Source of the DNA: Peptococcaceae bacterium | GTDB lineage: Bacteria; Bacillota; Peptococcia; Peptococcales; Peptococcaceae | Reading direction: 5' to 3' | Length of the DNA: 5,716 nt | Assembly (NCBI GenBank): GCA_900759105.1 | Contig: CAAETY010000089.1 | Span: 1 to 5,716, forward strand | Shown: in pieces, positions 5,435-5,716 of the stretch | Layout: each line of letters begins with the position of its first letter | Position numbering within the stretch: position 1 is the first letter of the stretch | Translations under genes and position numbers: made by a program | Notes under the pieces: generated by a model | The model's input: the letters and a program-made list of their open reading frames with translations, nothing else | What the model was told of the DNA's origin: nothing | The model's database searches: none

Positions 5435-5716
5435 CTACTTTTCCTTCTTCACATCTTTTAATATTTTCGATTTTACGATAGGCTCACATTCTCGCAATAA
5501 TCTATCTGTCACATGGTTCCACATATATGGGCGCTTTTCTTTGTCTTCAATAAACGAATCGGCTGAAAAATTGTATCGCAACGCCATTAGGTTACTTAGC
5601 ATCTGGCGATAGTATTTGTCCTTATCGGCAATAAACTGTCTATAATCTGGTCTTTCTCTCAGGGCATGATATTTTCTTGTATCTACATCGCAAACAGTAT
5701 AAAGGTATTCTTCCCC
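5435..5716 (-). CDS. C-terminal end of an unidentified protein upstream of the A subunit (partial at right edge)
   Basis: On the minus strand a frame is open from the right edge (first full codon 5716-5714) to TAG at 5437-5435, giving the last 93 residues of a protein. No start is visible because the gene begins beyond the window. The segment is charged and rich in aromatic residues: it reads GEEYLYTVCDVDTRKYHALR, then RPDYRQFIADKDKYYRQML, RPYMWNHVTDRLLRECEPI, and a lysine-rich tail ending KDVKKEK. It looks soluble and helical. I see no catalytic motif and do not recognise the family. Stop-to-start distance to the A subunit is 44 bp on the same strand, so it probably shares the operon and may be a component or accessory of the restriction-modification system. 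Confidence 0.7.
   Translation of the reverse strand, partial: GEEYLYTVCDVDTRKYHALRERPDYRQFIADKDKYYRQMLSNLMALRYNFSADSFIEDKEKRPYMWNHVTDRLLRECEPIVKSKILKDVKKEK

Noticed and set aside
1..5716. CRISPR arrays, tRNA or rRNA genes, insertion sequences
   Set aside because: No regularly spaced repeats, cloverleaf-like sequence, transposase motifs or terminal inverted repeats were seen on either strand.

Overview
The window looks like part of a low-to-moderate GC Gram-positive chromosome or integrated element, most likely Clostridia-type Firmicutes. The evidence is strong purine-rich ribosome binding sites (AAGGG, GGGGG), use of GTG as a start, and a left-hand gene end typical of the RecG-like/AlbA_2 ATP-binding proteins common in that group. 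The taxonomic call is inference from style, not from a marker gene.

Layout. The left edge (1-294, + strand) holds the C-terminus of the RecG-like/AlbA_2 protein. It converges on a minus-strand operon that fills the rest of the window. Between them, 295-667 has no confident gene. It carries a strong, probably bidirectional intrinsic terminator (495-544), short direct repeats built on AACTTGC, and two minus-strand open stretches that look like divergent relatives of each other. One of these (543-671) overlaps the last operon gene by 4 nt.

The minus-strand operon, read in its own direction, is: an unidentified gene end cut by the right edge (5716-5435); a 689-aa fused nuclease-methyltransferase subunit (5390-3321); a 373-aa two-TRD specificity subunit (3324-2203, 4-nt ATGA overlap); an 82-bp gap whose start is occupied by a hairpin spanning the specificity-gene stop; a 364-aa protein with an N-terminal GNAT fold and a C-terminal PUA-like region (2120-1026, GTG start); and a 127-aa ASCH-domain protein (1051-668, 26-bp overlap).

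How the genes may work together. The A subunit has an intact-looking PD...EYK nuclease motif before an N6-adenine methyltransferase core (DFATGSAG, NPPY). The S subunit follows directly and no separate HsdR is seen, so the pair reads as a BcgI-like Type IIB restriction-modification system rather than classical Type I. The two downstream genes are the less ordinary part. A GNAT/PUA-like protein and an ASCH protein, translated from overlapping frames, suggest an accessory module that may sense or act on modified nucleotides, tRNA or RNA. That function is inferred from domains and context only.
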